64,000 nt of DNA from a virus. How positions within the stretch are numbered: position 1 is the first letter of the stretch; the number at the start of each line of letters is the position of its first letter. The position numbers and the translations under genes were made by a program. The notes below the pieces were generated by a model. It saw nothing but the letters and a program-made list of their open reading frames with translations, made no database searches and was not told where the DNA came from. Location: positions 19,362-83,361 of IMG/VR virus record IMGVR_UViG_3300020371_000004. One strand, given 5' to 3'. This document shows, piece after piece, positions 38,970 through 47,864 of the stretch.

Positions 38970-39248
38970 ATGGGAAGGTTTTTGGGTTTAGCATCAAATA
39001 GAGGAGCAGGTGGTGGTGGTTCCACACTAGTGGAAGAATTTGACCGTGCAACTGGCATCACAACTGATGCGAGTAACAATGTTACAGCTGTGACATTGGG
39101 TAGTCTGGAATATAGCAACGTATTGTATCATAGTACTCAACCAGGAATTGTTACCTCTTTCACTGAAACGGCAAGTGGAGCATCTAAAGATTATGAAATT
39201 TCATATGATAGTGATTTCCATGTGACAGCAATTACGGAGGTACAGTAA
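38970..39248 (+). CDS. Small glycine-hinge structural protein (hypothetical)
   Basis: 92 aa. A ribosome binding site (TAGGAGA) precedes ATG. A short N-terminus and glycine run (RGAGGGG) are followed by a compact beta domain (YEISYDSDFHVTAITEVQ). No recognised function. It is encoded one base before the first cysteine-rich protein, whose ribosome binding site (GGAGGT) lies inside this gene's end; they are probably produced together. Confidence 0.6.
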   Translation: MGRFLGLASNRGAGGGGSTLVEEFDRATGITTDASNNVTAVTLGSLEYSNVLYHSTQPGIVTSFTETASGASKDYEISYDSDFHVTAITEVQ

Positions 39249-39249
39249 A

Positions 39250-40299
39250 ATGGCGGCAGACGTACTATTATATAATGCGTTAAACGACCTTAACGCATCC
39301 AAAAGAGCACAAGTTGCTGCTCTTGATTCTCAAATTGCAGCAAAAGCAACTGAATGTGCTGGTTATGAAAATACAATTGCAACTAATAGTGTAGCAATTG
39401 CTAATCAGGCAGGTCCAGAACACCCAGAACTTTGGGGTCTTATTCCAACTCAACCTGCAGAAGGTGGAAACTTCGATAGTGGATTTAAAGTTTGTGATAC
39501 TTCTGGTTACTTCCGTTGTGGTTCAAGTTGCACTTGGACTGTTCCAACTGGTGTAACTTGTGCTCGTTTCCAAATTTGGGGTTCTGGTGCAGGAACTGGT
39601 TCATCATGTTGCTGTGGATGGACACATATCGGTCCTTCTGGTGCATATGCATCTGTAATTATTCCAGTAACAGAAGGTGATACATACACCTTATGTGGTG
39701 GTTGTGCATATTGTTGTTATGGAACAAGAGGACAGGTAACAGTTCAAGGTTGCCCATCTTATGTAACTGGTACTGGTCTCACCAACTTCTGTGCTGAAGG
39801 TGGAATAGCAGGAATGTTCTGCGAGATGAAAGTAAGATGCTCAATGGCATTAATTTGCTGTAACTATTGCATCTACTCTGCAGGTTCTTCTTGTATTTGT
39901 ACAACTGGTACTGACGTTTGTATTAATGGCAACCAAGGTGGTTATACCTGCTCAAATAGTGCAGGTGCAGTAAATATCAGAAAGAGTTGTTCCATGTATT
40001 ATGGTTCAGCAGCAAGTGGAACTGTATATGGTATTCAGGGTGCATACCACCTAACTCAAGAAGGTAATGGTGCTCAAATTTGCATCAGGCACGCACCAAT
40101 TTATGGATTCCCCAATGACTCCTGCTGCCACTGCTGTATGGCTACATCAGGTAGAGCAGGTTTACAGAGATCTGCATGTGCTGGATACATGCAAATTCCA
40201 TCTGCTGGTGGATGGGCAGCATATACCTGTACTGGTTGTAATGACCACTGTGGTGATGCTGGTAGAATGGGTATGGTTTGTGTATCTTGGAAGGCTTGA
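39250..40299 (+). CDS. Cysteine-rich fibre-like protein 1
   Basis: 349 aa with about 34 cysteines by my count (nearly one residue in ten), extreme for a cytoplasmically assembled virus. Residues ~1-45 form a short coiled coil (LLYNALNDLNASKRAQVAAL). A glycine/cysteine-rich beta domain follows, with WTVPTGVTCARFQIWGSGAG, the 'WTVPeGvt.irfqlwGaGGG' motif of glycine-rich phage tail proteins. Clusters such as SCCCGW, AYCCYG and CCHCC occur. The C-terminus is GRMGMVCVSWKA. A paralogue of identical length lies at 40996. It is probably a trimeric fibre stabilised by disulphides or metal after release; that is inference. Confidence 0.7.
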   Translation: MAADVLLYNALNDLNASKRAQVAALDSQIAAKATECAGYENTIATNSVAIANQAGPEHPELWGLIPTQPAEGGNFDSGFKVCDTSGYFRCGSSCTWTVPTGVTCARFQIWGSGAGTGSSCCCGWTHIGPSGAYASVIIPVTEGDTYTLCGGCAYCCYGTRGQVTVQGCPSYVTGTGLTNFCAEGGIAGMFCEMKVRCSMALICCNYCIYSAGSSCICTTGTDVCINGNQGGYTCSNSAGAVNIRKSCSMYYGSAASGTVYGIQGAYHLTQEGNGAQICIRHAPIYGFPNDSCCHCCMATSGRAGLQRSACAGYMQIPSAGGWAAYTCTGCNDHCGDAGRMGMVCVSWKA

Positions 40300-40304
40300 T
40301 AATA

Positions 40305-40312
40305 CATAAATA
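40305..40312 (+). promoter_or_regulatory. Late promoter (CATAAATA)
   Basis: CATAAATA lies 5 bases after the stop of the first cysteine-rich gene and 40 bases upstream of ATG 40353. Confidence 0.5.
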
Positions 40313-40352
40313 ATCATATTAAAGGAAAAACTCTAGAGGATAGCTTAGAACA

Positions 40353-40991
40353 ATGATTACTAAGGAGTTCACATATGCCCTGCCCGATGAATTATGGGTA
40401 GAAGGTGTTTCAGGTGATGTAACTGGAACTTGGACTTATGAAGGTCCAGAAACAATTAAACTATATGCAGATCCCGATGACGGTACTATTACTGCCATCG
40501 ACCCTGGTCATCCTCTCCCTGCAGGGAATGTAGAGGTAACTATTGATGCAAATGCTAATCCAGAATTGGCAGAAATGGTTGCTCACTTCTTCACAGATGA
40601 TGTAGTGAACAATCCTACTTTTGAGGATGTTACCATGGACAATGGTGATATCTACAAAAGATTGACAAATCCTCGTATGATTGATGCATATGAACTTCAA
40701 TATGATGCAGAGAATGATGCACTAAAACTTGCACAAGTTCTTAGAGCAATTGACGACAGTGGAAAGGTTACTGCCCAGCAGAGAAAAGATAAGATGCAAG
40801 CTTATCTGGATGAATATGATTTTGGAACAGACACTAATGCTGCTATTCAAACATACATCGATACTTTGACTACCTATATCAATAACTATGTTGGTGTTCA
40901 GCCATGGAAGTACATTAATATTCCTCAAGCAGAAGCAGCACCCAAGATTCCAGCAGCAATTCAGGCTGAAATTAATAAACTGGGAGTATAA
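40353..40991 (+). CDS. Hypothetical protein between the cysteine-rich paralogues
   Basis: 212 aa, unlike its neighbours: few cysteines, an N-terminal beta part (WTYEGPETIKLYADPDDGTI) and a helical, acidic C-terminal half (MQAYLDEYDFGTDTNAAIQT) with the end KIPAAIQAEINKLGV. No family recognised. Its position inside the pair of cysteine-rich fibres, in one transcription unit, suggests a partner or assembly factor for them. That is only context. Confidence 0.6.
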   Translation: MITKEFTYALPDELWVEGVSGDVTGTWTYEGPETIKLYADPDDGTITAIDPGHPLPAGNVEVTIDANANPELAEMVAHFFTDDVVNNPTFEDVTMDNGDIYKRLTNPRMIDAYELQYDAENDALKLAQVLRAIDDSGKVTAQQRKDKMQAYLDEYDFGTDTNAAIQTYIDTLTTYINNYVGVQPWKYINIPQAEAAPKIPAAIQAEINKLGV

Positions 40992-40995
40992 TTAA

Positions 40996-42045
40996 ATGGA
41001 CGTATTATCGTATTCTGCTTTTAATGAAAGCAAAAAGTTAGACGACTTAATTGCACAAAGAACTACTGAGTTAGCAACTAAAACGGCAGAAACTGCCACT
41101 AAGGCTTCCAATGCTGCTCAGTTTAATGCCAGTTCATTATGTTGGTTGCAGTGTGTGGAACCCTGCCTTCAGGGTTGCCCTCACGCAGAGAGCCTTTGGT
41201 GCTTTATTCCTGGATTAGATACCGTTACTGACGGTCAAAAGATTTGTAATACCTGTCCACAATTTAACTGTGGTAACTGCTGCTTATGGACTGTTCCTGA
41301 GGGTGCTACCCAGATTAGATTCCAATTATGGGGTGCTGGTGGTGGTTCAAGTACTGGTTGCTGCTGTGGTGGTTCACCTTTTGGAGCAACGGGTGCATAT
41401 GCATCAGTAATTATTCCTGCAACTCCAGGTTGTCAGTATACTATTTGTACTGGTTGTGCATATTGCTGCTTCCCATCTGTTGGTGGAGTTGGTAGAGTTG
41501 CTGGATGCCCAACATGGATCACTGGTTACGGTCTTGATAACGTCTGTGCTGCAGGTGGACCTGGAAACATGGGTGAGTGGATGAGTACTTATGGTAAGGC
41601 AAATACTTACAGAATGAGTCACCATTCTCACCCATCTGCTGGTCCATGCTTCTGTAATAATGGTGCTGATTATTGCTTCAACAGCTCCTGTGCTACTTGT
41701 GGTATTATTCCAATCGTCCCTGCTGGTGAATACTTTGGAACAGTAACACACCCAGATGCTGTAGGTAGTATCGTATATGGTATTAGAGGTATGTGGCCTT
41801 GCATCTGCTTCCAAACAGATCACTATGGTTATCAGCAGCATCCTCCAGTCTATGGATTTGAATCTGTATCCAAATGTAATCCTTCTTGGTCTTCTGGATA
41901 TTGTTGCGGATGTGAATGTAGTGCTGGTAGAGGATATCTCCAAGTTCCTGGTGCAGGTGGTTACTACTCTACCGCAATGGGTGGTGCGACTAGTATGTGC
42001 GGAGATATGGGTAGAATGGGTATGGTCTGCATTCAGTGGAAGTAA
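40996..42045 (+). CDS. Cysteine-rich fibre-like protein 2
   Basis: 349 aa, paralogue of the protein at 39250, also with about 34 cysteines by my count. N-terminal coiled coil (LDDLIAQRTTELATKTAETA), then WTVPEGATQIRFQLWGAGGG, GCCCGGSPFGATGAYASVII, a histidine-containing stretch (MSHHSHPSAGPC) and the same C-terminus (GRMGMVCIQW). The conserved cysteine clusters align with paralogue 1, while the middle third differs, as expected for receptor-binding variation. A ribosome binding site (GGGAG) lies in the end of the preceding gene. Likely a virion fibre or tip. Confidence 0.7.
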   Translation: MDVLSYSAFNESKKLDDLIAQRTTELATKTAETATKASNAAQFNASSLCWLQCVEPCLQGCPHAESLWCFIPGLDTVTDGQKICNTCPQFNCGNCCLWTVPEGATQIRFQLWGAGGGSSTGCCCGGSPFGATGAYASVIIPATPGCQYTICTGCAYCCFPSVGGVGRVAGCPTWITGYGLDNVCAAGGPGNMGEWMSTYGKANTYRMSHHSHPSAGPCFCNNGADYCFNSSCATCGIIPIVPAGEYFGTVTHPDAVGSIVYGIRGMWPCICFQTDHYGYQQHPPVYGFESVSKCNPSWSSGYCCGCECSAGRGYLQVPGAGGYYSTAMGGATSMCGDMGRMGMVCIQWK

Positions 42046-42062
42046 TACCCTTCTGATTACAT

Positions 42063-42070
42063 TATAAATA
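42063..42070 (+). promoter_or_regulatory. Late promoter (perfect TATAAATA) of the sugar cassette
   Basis: An exact late octamer 26 bases upstream of the glycosyltransferase ATG at 42097. The seven + strand cassette genes that follow are nearly gapless, so this is probably their common promoter. Confidence 0.72.
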
Positions 42071-42096
42071 TTTGAAAATACATCGTTATTTGTTTT

Positions 42097-43200
42097 ATGA
42101 ACAAAGCATTTTTTATTAACGGTGGAGCAGGGAGAGTTCTCTGCTCCATTCCTGCGTTGGAGCATCATGCAAAAACCAATAAAGACTTCGTAATTGTTGC
42201 AGAGTCTTGGGGAGAATTATATTTAACAAGCCCTATCCTTCGGGAGAGGGCATTTCCTATGCATCATAAAAATCTTTTTGAGGATTATCTCAAAGATAAG
42301 GAAATTATTAGTCCAGAACCTTATAGATTAAATGCTTATTTCAACCAAAAAGCAAATTTGATTCAAGCATTTGATATGCTAATTAATGGTCTTGATGAAG
42401 TTCCAGAAACTAAAGAATTGAAGTTAGAACTTCCTAAAGACACTCAGATACTTGGATATAATTTAGTTAGTGAAGTAAAAGAAAAACTTAAAAAAGATAA
42501 GGTTGTTGTTTTCCAACCATTTGGAAGTACAGTAAAAACTGAAGGTAAGTTTATTACTGATTCTTCTGGAAGAAGTTTTGAGATGAAGAATGTATATTCT
42601 ATCATTGAAGAACTCAAAAAAGATTATGGTGTTATCCTAATGTCAAATGTGGAGATTCCTGGTTGGGAAGACCTTGGTGTAGCAAAACCATCAGGAACAG
42701 GTCTTCTTGAATGGTGTGGTATAATTAATGCTTCAGATTATTTCTTGGGGTGTGATAGTGTAGGGCAGCATATGGCACATGGACTAAATAAACCAGCAAC
42801 TGTAGTCATTGGTTCAACGTATCCAGAGAACATTTCATATCCTGGAAATAAAAACTTTAAGATTATAGATTTGGGTAACGAGAAAAGAAAGTATACCCCA
42901 ATCAGAATGACTTTTGACCAATGTATTGACTTAAATAATGAATCCCTAATGGTTATTGAAACTGATAATCAGATTAAAGATTTAAAGAAGTCGATAGTTA
43001 ATAAAATTGGTACTTCAAAGAAAGTATCAAAATCTACATTTAATGCTGGAAGTAGCAATGTTAAGGGAGCAAAAATGCCTCCTCAGGCATCCTTTTCTTC
43101 AGGAGGAGGAGCAGTAGATACTCTTTTAAGTGGTTCTAAAAAGAGTACCAAAAAGACTACTATAGATAAAGTTTTAGAACTTGATAACGCAAAAAATTGA
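42097..43200 (+). CDS. GT9/heptosyltransferase-like glycosyltransferase
   Basis: 367 aa. The N-terminus (AFFINGGAGRVLCSIPALEH) has the glycine-loop start of GT9 (ADP-heptose:LPS heptosyltransferase) enzymes, and GTGLLEWCGIINASDYFLGC followed by DSVGQHMAHGLNKPATVVIG matches their C-domain 'l.e..ali..a.l.igvDSg..HlA.al..P.v.lfG' donor-binding segment. The last ~60 residues are a Ser/Lys/Gly-rich tail not expected in the family. It heads a cassette with heptose-nucleotide biosynthesis genes, so ADP-heptose is the likely donor. The acceptor (LPS or phage fibre) is unknown. No membrane segment is seen. Confidence 0.72.
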   Translation: MNKAFFINGGAGRVLCSIPALEHHAKTNKDFVIVAESWGELYLTSPILRERAFPMHHKNLFEDYLKDKEIISPEPYRLNAYFNQKANLIQAFDMLINGLDEVPETKELKLELPKDTQILGYNLVSEVKEKLKKDKVVVFQPFGSTVKTEGKFITDSSGRSFEMKNVYSIIEELKKDYGVILMSNVEIPGWEDLGVAKPSGTGLLEWCGIINASDYFLGCDSVGQHMAHGLNKPATVVIGSTYPENISYPGNKNFKIIDLGNEKRKYTPIRMTFDQCIDLNNESLMVIETDNQIKDLKKSIVNKIGTSKKVSKSTFNAGSSNVKGAKMPPQASFSSGGGAVDTLLSGSKKSTKKTTIDKVLELDNAKN

Positions 43201-43209
43201 GGTTTTACT

Positions 43210-45039
43210 ATGGAAAGAGACGAAGTAATTGTTGCTATTACTAGAGGACATAACGCAAGTACCACCTTAATGATTAATGGTGAAATTAAGTGGTATCTTG
43301 AAGAAGAAAGAATCACAAGAAGGAAGTATGATGGATGTCCTCTTGCAGGTCTAATTCAAGTTTCTAAAGAAGTTGACCATATTGATGAACTAATCATCTG
43401 CCATACACATAGAGGTGGTCCACAAACCGACTGGACAGCAACAGACATTTATGAGGCATTGGTTCAGAAACTATTTAAGTTTGATACGAATAATCTACCT
43501 GCTGTTCATTTTGTAGATACTATTCACCATGAACTTCATGCTGCAGTTGGATTTATAAATTCTGGATTTGATGAAGCAGTATGTGTTATTGCTGATGGTG
43601 CTGGTAGTTTTCTTGAAAGTACCGAATGGGAAGGAACAGCATTTGAATTTGAAACCATTTTTAAGGCAGAATGGCCAAAGAATAATGGTGAATCAATGCT
43701 TAAATTTGAAACACTTTGGAAGCATTTAGGTCAAAAAGATTCAAGAAAATCTGATATTATCTTTGGTGGTACAACTCTAATCGATAGTTATTTGGGAATC
43801 ACAAAAGCATATGAAGCAGTTACTGAGTATTGTGGATTCCAATCTATTGATGCTGGAAAAACAATGGGTCTTTCTCCTTACGGAAAAGAAAATCCAGAAC
43901 TTCCTAGTTTGTTAGATGAAAATGGTAATATCACAAGAGCACTATTCATTCCAAACTATCCTAATGGATCTTGGATTGATATTGGTGTAAGTGAAGCACT
44001 TCAAAAAGATTGCTCAGAAGAAAATACAGCAATTAAAGAAAGTGGTGGTTATACTCAAACTCAAAAAGATATGGCATATGCTGTTCAGAAAATGACTGAA
44101 CAAAAGATGTGTGATCTAATCAGAAAAGCAGTAGAACTTTCTGGTTGTAATAATGTTATAGTTTGTGGTGGTTATGGTCTTAACTGCGTTGCAAATTATA
44201 AGTATTGGCAAAATTTTCCAGATATTAATATTCATTGTGAACCAATTGCACATGATGGTGGTATTTCTATTGGTGCAGCAAAACTTCTTTATTCCAGAAA
44301 GCACGAACTTCAAGAACCTTGGCCAGTACAAACGTCTATTTACTATGGACCTCAGTATGATTATTCTGAATATGAAAAGGCAATTGCTGACTTAGAGACT
44401 ACAGATGTTTCTTATGATGATATTGCTAAACTAATTCGTGAAGGAAACATTGTTACTATTTTCCAAGGTCGTTCTGAAGGTGGTCCTAGAGCACTAGGTA
44501 ATAGGTCTATTCTGTTTGACCCAACTATTAAAAATGGTAAAGATATTGTCAACAGTGTTAAAAAACGAGAGTTCTTCAGACCATTTGCATGTAGCATAAA
44601 AGAAGAAAGTGTACATGAATACTTCGATTTGGCAGGTCGTGAAAAGAGTCCTCATATGATGTATGCTGTTAAGTGTAAAGATGGTGTGGAAGAAAAGATT
44701 CCGTCTGTAATTCACGTTGATGGTACTTGTAGAATTCAGACTGTTACTGAAGAAGAAAATGAGCACTATTATAAATTAATTGATGCTTTTGAAAAATTGA
44801 GTGACGTTCCAATTTTATTCAATACTTCTTTCAATCTTGGTGGACAACCTTTGGTTGAAACTATTGATGATGCAATCAAGACATTGAAGAATAGTGATAT
44901 TGATTATATGTATCTTCCAGAGATTGGTAAATTAGTTACAGTTACTAGTAAAATTGAAGATATGAATGGATTGGGATTCCCATACAATAGTTTCACAAAG
45001 TTTGAAGCTCCAGAAAAACCTGAAGGTGCAACAGTTTAA
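43210..45039 (+). CDS. NodU/CmcH-family O-carbamoyltransferase 1
   Basis: 609 aa, full length for the family, which transfers carbamoyl from carbamoyl phosphate, via an adenylate, to sugar hydroxyls. Motifs in order: N-terminal VAITRGHNASTTLMINGEI; HxxxH metal site (HHELHAAVGF); IADGAGS; GKTMGLSPYG; CGGYGLNCVANYKY; SEGGPRALGNRSILFDP; FFRPFACSI; HVDGTCRIQTV; NTSFNLGGQPLVETIDDA. All key blocks are present, so activity is likely. It lies 9 bases after the glycosyltransferase. Family precedents include nodulation factor and antibiotic carbamoylation, and carbamoylated heptose in some LPS cores. The substrate here is inferred to be a sugar. Confidence 0.88.
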   Translation: MERDEVIVAITRGHNASTTLMINGEIKWYLEEERITRRKYDGCPLAGLIQVSKEVDHIDELIICHTHRGGPQTDWTATDIYEALVQKLFKFDTNNLPAVHFVDTIHHELHAAVGFINSGFDEAVCVIADGAGSFLESTEWEGTAFEFETIFKAEWPKNNGESMLKFETLWKHLGQKDSRKSDIIFGGTTLIDSYLGITKAYEAVTEYCGFQSIDAGKTMGLSPYGKENPELPSLLDENGNITRALFIPNYPNGSWIDIGVSEALQKDCSEENTAIKESGGYTQTQKDMAYAVQKMTEQKMCDLIRKAVELSGCNNVIVCGGYGLNCVANYKYWQNFPDINIHCEPIAHDGGISIGAAKLLYSRKHELQEPWPVQTSIYYGPQYDYSEYEKAIADLETTDVSYDDIAKLIREGNIVTIFQGRSEGGPRALGNRSILFDPTIKNGKDIVNSVKKREFFRPFACSIKEESVHEYFDLAGREKSPHMMYAVKCKDGVEEKIPSVIHVDGTCRIQTVTEEENEHYYKLIDAFEKLSDVPILFNTSFNLGGQPLVETIDDAIKTLKNSDIDYMYLPEIGKLVTVTSKIEDMNGLGFPYNSFTKFEAPEKPEGATV

Positions 45040-45062
45040 TTGTATAAAATTTGAATTGAAAA

Positions 45063-46751
45063 ATGTCTACTCACGTATGTCTTCACGTAGACCATGATTC
45101 TGCAGCTGCTGTCGTAAAGGATGGAAAATTTCATTCTCTTATTTCAGAAGAAAGATTACTTCATGTTAAGCATTCTGGTGTTCCTATTCTGATTATTGAC
45201 GAACTAAAAAGACTTGGGTTATCTGTTGATAACCTTTCTTTTTCAATTTTAAATAATCGTGATGACCAAATACTTGATTATGTTTATCAGCATGGTCAAA
45301 GAAAAAAACTATGGGGTGAATGTGGAATAAACCAACATACATCCCACCATATTCTTCATGCAATTACTGCATTTATTCGTTCAGGAATGGATGAAGCAGT
45401 GGCAATCATCATTGATGGTGCAGGAAGTATGTATGATTATGGTAAGGAGCATCTTAGTGTAATTGAGTGTGGATATCTTAAAGATGGTAGACCCTTCTTT
45501 AATTTCATTCACCAGAAAATGGTTGGTAGTGGTGAACTTATTGAAAAGAGCAAATGTCCACCATGGGTGGATAGATATAAATGTATTGGACCAGGATATG
45601 CATATTCAGCAGCCACAAGTGCCTTAGGGTGGGGTGGACTGGATTGCGGTAAACTTATGGGAATTGCTCCATACGGAGAGGATGATAAAAATGTACCAGA
45701 GTTATTAAATATAAATTCAAGTGCAAATTTAGATGCTTTTTCTTTAATGACGTTTAATCTCACATCTTTTGGTCCTAGAGGAGCAGTTTTAGATAAGAAT
45801 GATTATATAAATTCAATATGGAAAGAAAATAAGGGAACTATAGAAGAATCAGGTAAGTATAGAAAGATTGCTCAAAATGTTGCCTATAGAATGCAAGATG
45901 ATTTTGAAAAATATATAATTAATTTTTTCAATAAAGTTCTTGATAATGTTCCAACAAAAAATATTGTCTATAGTGGTGGATGTGCATTAAATTGCGTTGC
46001 AAACTATAAGTTACTTAAGTCTTTGCCTGAAGATGTAAATCTCTATATTGAACCAATATCTGCAGATGATGGAGTTGCACTTGGGGGAGTAATTTCTTCT
46101 ATAATTAATGCTAATGAAACCATTCCATCTTTTGATGGAATATACTTTGGTTCTCAATTGGAGTATACTTATACATTACTTTCGGGTGAATCGGAAAAGA
46201 ATACAACTGCAAAAGAAGTTGCTACTCTTATATCTGAAGGTAATATTGTAGCAATAGCACAAGGAAAAAGTGAATCTGGTCCCAGAGCTCTTGGTAATAG
46301 GTCCATTTTATTTGACCCAAGAGTTATTGACGGTAAAACTATAGTCAATAGAGTAAAGAAACGAGAAACTTGGAGACCTTTTGCTGGAACTGTACTAGTA
46401 GAATATGCAAAAGATTGGTTTGATATGGATAGACTTGAAGAAAGTCCATACATGATGTATGCTGTTGATGTTATTCCAGAAAAGCAAGATAAAATTCCAT
46501 CGATTGTCCATGTTGATGGAACATGCCGTATTCAGACAGTTTCTGAAGAGCAGAATAAAAACTATTATGAATTAATAAAAGAGTTTTATTCAATTACAAA
46601 TGTTCCTATTGTATTCAATACCTCATTTAATCTTGCTGGAGATACAATAGTAGAGACAATTGATGATGCTTTCAATACACTTAGAAATAGTGAGATTGAA
46701 TATCTTTATCTTCCAGAGATTAAAAAACTTATCTACGTACCCAATAAATGA
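45063..46751 (+). CDS. NodU/CmcH-family O-carbamoyltransferase 2
   Basis: 562 aa, diverged paralogue of the preceding gene with the same order of motifs: CLHVDHDSAAAVVKDGK, HHILHAITAF, IDGAGSMYDYG, CGKLMGIAPYG, SGGCALNCVANYK, KSESGPRALGNRSILFDP, RPFAGTV, HVDGTCRIQTV, NTSFNLAGDTIVETIDDA. Two copies in tandem suggest either two carbamoylation sites or a heteromer. Sequence divergence in the N-terminal substrate region (near residue 130, SVIECGYLKDGRP) argues for different acceptors. Its stop overlaps the next start by four bases (ATGA). Confidence 0.88.
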   Translation: MSTHVCLHVDHDSAAAVVKDGKFHSLISEERLLHVKHSGVPILIIDELKRLGLSVDNLSFSILNNRDDQILDYVYQHGQRKKLWGECGINQHTSHHILHAITAFIRSGMDEAVAIIIDGAGSMYDYGKEHLSVIECGYLKDGRPFFNFIHQKMVGSGELIEKSKCPPWVDRYKCIGPGYAYSAATSALGWGGLDCGKLMGIAPYGEDDKNVPELLNINSSANLDAFSLMTFNLTSFGPRGAVLDKNDYINSIWKENKGTIEESGKYRKIAQNVAYRMQDDFEKYIINFFNKVLDNVPTKNIVYSGGCALNCVANYKLLKSLPEDVNLYIEPISADDGVALGGVISSIINANETIPSFDGIYFGSQLEYTYTLLSGESEKNTTAKEVATLISEGNIVAIAQGKSESGPRALGNRSILFDPRVIDGKTIVNRVKKRETWRPFAGTVLVEYAKDWFDMDRLEESPYMMYAVDVIPEKQDKIPSIVHVDGTCRIQTVSEEQNKNYYELIKEFYSITNVPIVFNTSFNLAGDTIVETIDDAFNTLRNSEIEYLYLPEIKKLIYVPNK

Positions 46752-47146
46752 AAATTTCCTTTGTCAATGGATGTTTTGATGTTCTTCATCCAGGACATAT
46801 TGAACTTTTAAAATATGCTAGTTCTCTTGGTGATTATCTAATTGTTGCTATAGATTCAGATAGAAAAGTGGCAGAGATGAAAGGTCCAGAAAGACCTATA
46901 TTCTCTCAGTCTGATAGGTCTTACATGTTAAAGGAAATACGATGTGTGGATGTAGTTCATATATTTGATTCTAAAGAAGAATTAGAGTCATTGCTGGATT
47001 CATTGAGACCTGATACAATGGTCGTAGGTTCAGACTGGAAAGGAAAAGAAGTAGTAGGTTCACAGTATGCCAAATCAGTCAAATTCTTCGACAGAATCGG
47101 AGACTACTCGACAACTAAAACAATTCAAGGTTCTTCTTATCGGTGA
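46748..47146 (+). CDS. rfaE2: Heptose-1-phosphate adenylyltransferase (HldE C-domain / RfaE2 type)
   Basis: 132 aa, a stand-alone nucleotidyltransferase. FVNGCFDVLHPGHIELL contains the HxGH site (His14-Pro-Gly-His17). LIVAIDSDRKVAEMKGPERP matches the RfaE2 'LIVAvNSD.s...lKG..RPv' block. The 3' end has VVGSDWKGKEVVGSQYAKS and GDYSTTKTIQ, again as in RfaE2 (rather than glycerol-3-phosphate cytidylyltransferase, a relative I considered). Predicted reaction: ATP + D-glycero-beta-D-manno-heptose 1-phosphate to ADP-heptose. Its last 80 bases are shared, in a different frame, with the kinase gene. Confidence 0.78.
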   Translation: MKISFVNGCFDVLHPGHIELLKYASSLGDYLIVAIDSDRKVAEMKGPERPIFSQSDRSYMLKEIRCVDVVHIFDSKEELESLLDSLRPDTMVVGSDWKGKEVVGSQYAKSVKFFDRIGDYSTTKTIQGSSYR

Positions 47147-47864
47147 TAGTTGTGAAGATGAGTACATTTATGGTACTTGTAAACGCATAAGTCCAGAAGC
47201 ACCAGTTCCTGTTATGGACTATTCTAGATTAGAAACAAAATCTGGAATGGCAGGAAACGTATGCTTAAACTTGCAGTCGTTTGAAATGGATATAACGTTC
47301 TTAACTAACTCTGAGAAATTAGTTAAGACACGATTTATCGATGAAAAATCAAATCAGCAAATTCTTAGAGTTGATAATGAAGAAGATGTAAAACCTCTAT
47401 TGTTGCCAATCAGCACTGATGGTTTTGATGCAGTTGTAATTTCTGATTACAATAAAGGTTATCTAACTTATTCTAAAATTGAAGAAATAGTTTCTGGTTC
47501 TACGTGTCCAGTGTTTATTGATAGTAAAAAACAATTTTTACCAAATAAAGAAAATTGTTTTGTAAAAATAAATGACCTTGAGTATAGTCAATTAGATGAA
47601 AAATGTCATATTGATAATCTAATTGTCACCAAAGGTTCTGAAGGATGTTATTATAAAAATACTTTGTATCCAGCAGAAAAAGTAAATGTTTACGATGTTG
47701 TTGGTGCAGGTGATACTTTTCTAGCAGCACTAGTTTTTAGTTATCTTGCTAGAAATGATATGAGTGAAGCAATTCGTTTTGCAAATAAAGCAGCAGCAGT
47801 TGTTGTTGGTCAACCAGGTACATACGTTTTACAGGAGAAAGATATAAATGAGATATGTAGTTGA
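47067..47864 (+). CDS. rfaE1: Heptose-7-phosphate kinase-like PfkB protein (HldE N-domain / RfaE1 type)
   Basis: 265 aa. KVLLIGDSCEDEYIYGTCKR followed by ISPEAPVPVMD is the RfaE1 start ('ISPEAPVPV' is highly diagnostic); SGMAGNVCLNL follows. The PfkB catalytic GAGD is at residues 213-216 (VVGAGDTFLAAL; base Asp216). It is shorter than usual (~320 aa): the segment after the NVCLNL helix is contracted. ATG 47067 is the only plausible start, giving an 80-base out-of-frame overlap with the adenylyltransferase. Predicted role: phosphorylate heptose 7-phosphate at C1 for the neighbour's reaction. In E. coli these two activities are one fused protein, HldE, in the opposite domain order. Confidence 0.78.
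   Translation: MPNQSNSSTESETTRQLKQFKVLLIGDSCEDEYIYGTCKRISPEAPVPVMDYSRLETKSGMAGNVCLNLQSFEMDITFLTNSEKLVKTRFIDEKSNQQILRVDNEEDVKPLLLPISTDGFDAVVISDYNKGYLTYSKIEEIVSGSTCPVFIDSKKQFLPNKENCFVKINDLEYSQLDEKCHIDNLIVTKGSEGCYYKNTLYPAEKVNVYDVVGAGDTFLAALVFSYLARNDMSEAIRFANKAAAVVVGQPGTYVLQEKDINEICS

Noticed and set aside
41404-42168. Minus-strand open frame opposite the second cysteine-rich gene
   Set aside because: Thr/Ser/Arg-rich translation produced by antisense of Cys/Gly codons; it also overlaps the late promoter and glycosyltransferase start.
46748-47146. Glycerol-3-phosphate cytidylyltransferase (TagD-like) instead of RfaE2
   Set aside because: Both share HxGH, but the MKGPERP block, the GSDWKGKEVVGS segment and the STTKTI ending fit RfaE2, and the kinase and epimerase partners are adjacent.
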